Below are positions 63,814 through 64,000 of a stretch of 64,000 bases of DNA, piece after piece. This stretch comes from Pseudomonas arcuscaelestis. Its GTDB lineage: Bacteria > Pseudomonadota > Gammaproteobacteria > Pseudomonadales > Pseudomonadaceae. Positions within the stretch are counted from its first letter, which is position 1; the number at the start of each line of letters is the position of its first letter. A program made the translations under genes and the position numbers. The notes under the pieces were generated by a model. That model was not told the origin of the DNA and did no database searches. It worked only from the letters and a program-made list of their open reading frames with translations. The stretch spans positions 248,001 to 312,000 of the forward strand of contig NZ_JACOPV010000004.1 in assembly GCF_016881005.1 (NCBI RefSeq), written 5' to 3'.

Positions 63814-64000
63814 GGGGTGGATGTACAAACTGCGCGTCAGCGATCAGTTTTCCTGACAAGCGGACACCTGAAGCGGGAACCAGACTGCCAAAGCCAGGTC
63901 AATCTGCACCAGGCCGAAGCGTCTAACCCGATATCCCTGGCTAGCACGCGGACTTTTCTTTATCGTGTGCGCCCCCTGAAAAACCCGAGAAGGCAATCAT
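63814..64000. other. Right edge, non-coding with a possible next start
   Basis: No gene is evident. The window ends in GAGAAGGCAATCAT, where AGAAGG is a ribosome site at the right spacing for an AT(G) cut by the edge, so a plus-strand gene probably starts here. Confidence 0.4.

Overview
The window is a chromosomal segment of a Pseudomonas, most like the P. putida/P. fluorescens side of the genus. I infer this from high-GC coding with ordinary AGGA/GGAG ribosome sites, many copies of the ~35-bp pseudomonad REP palindrome, a split monofunctional hisB, an OprD-family porin beside aguBA, and the gene order cbcVWX-sdaB-gbdR-caiX/cdhCAB-cdhR-dgcAB-etfAB-gbcAB. I see no prophage, insertion sequence, CRISPR array or rRNA.

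Layout. 1-5 kb: the 3' part of a kinase/aminotransferase fusion, then aguBA (agmatine to putrescine). 5-10.8 kb: a TonB siderophore receptor, an OprE/OprQ-type porin with a candidate small RNA and a Crc/Hfq-type site in front, and a GltB-like FMN oxidoreductase. 11-16 kb: an MFS carrier, hldD, a trimethylamine-monooxygenase-type flavoprotein and small proteins. 16-19 kb: tRNA-Thr, an XRE/DUF2975/lipoprotein operon, and the mdtJI polyamine exporter. 19-27 kb: a methyltransferase, a basic-amino-acid ABC importer, gabP and ppk2. 28-33.8 kb: tRNA-Phe, yggX-mutY-asmA and an OFA-type carrier. 33.9-37 kb: hisBH-DUF2164-hisAF.

37-62 kb is one large quaternary-amine region. CbcXWV, with the spare binding protein CaiX, imports choline, betaine and carnitine. 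CdhA, CdhC and CdhB turn carnitine into glycine betaine. GbcAB demethylates betaine to dimethylglycine, DgcAB with a dedicated EtfAB pair takes it to sarcosine, and SdaB removes the serine formed further on. GbdR and CdhR (GlxA/AraC type) control the set. I find a shared operator pattern at four of the promoters (GTCG-core half-sites in direct repeat exactly 21 bp apart), and an exact sigma-54 promoter with an upstream dyad before gbdR. A sigma-28-type promoter precedes the chemoreceptor at the right end.

The most unusual signal is a cluster of eight perfect DnaA boxes (TTATCCACA), plus two TTTTCCACA boxes, between 57.17 and 59.27 kb. It runs through etfA and etfB into the 626-bp gap before gbcA. 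One box sits on a rare in-frame TTA leucine codon. It looks like a DnaA-titration (datA/DARS-like) locus rather than an origin. Other points worth testing are the candidate 72-nt sRNA at 7602-7673, a pair of divergent paralogous unknown genes at 48.4-49.8 kb, and two enzymes of the betaine cluster (DgcA and the M19-like protein) that lack residues normally needed for metal binding.
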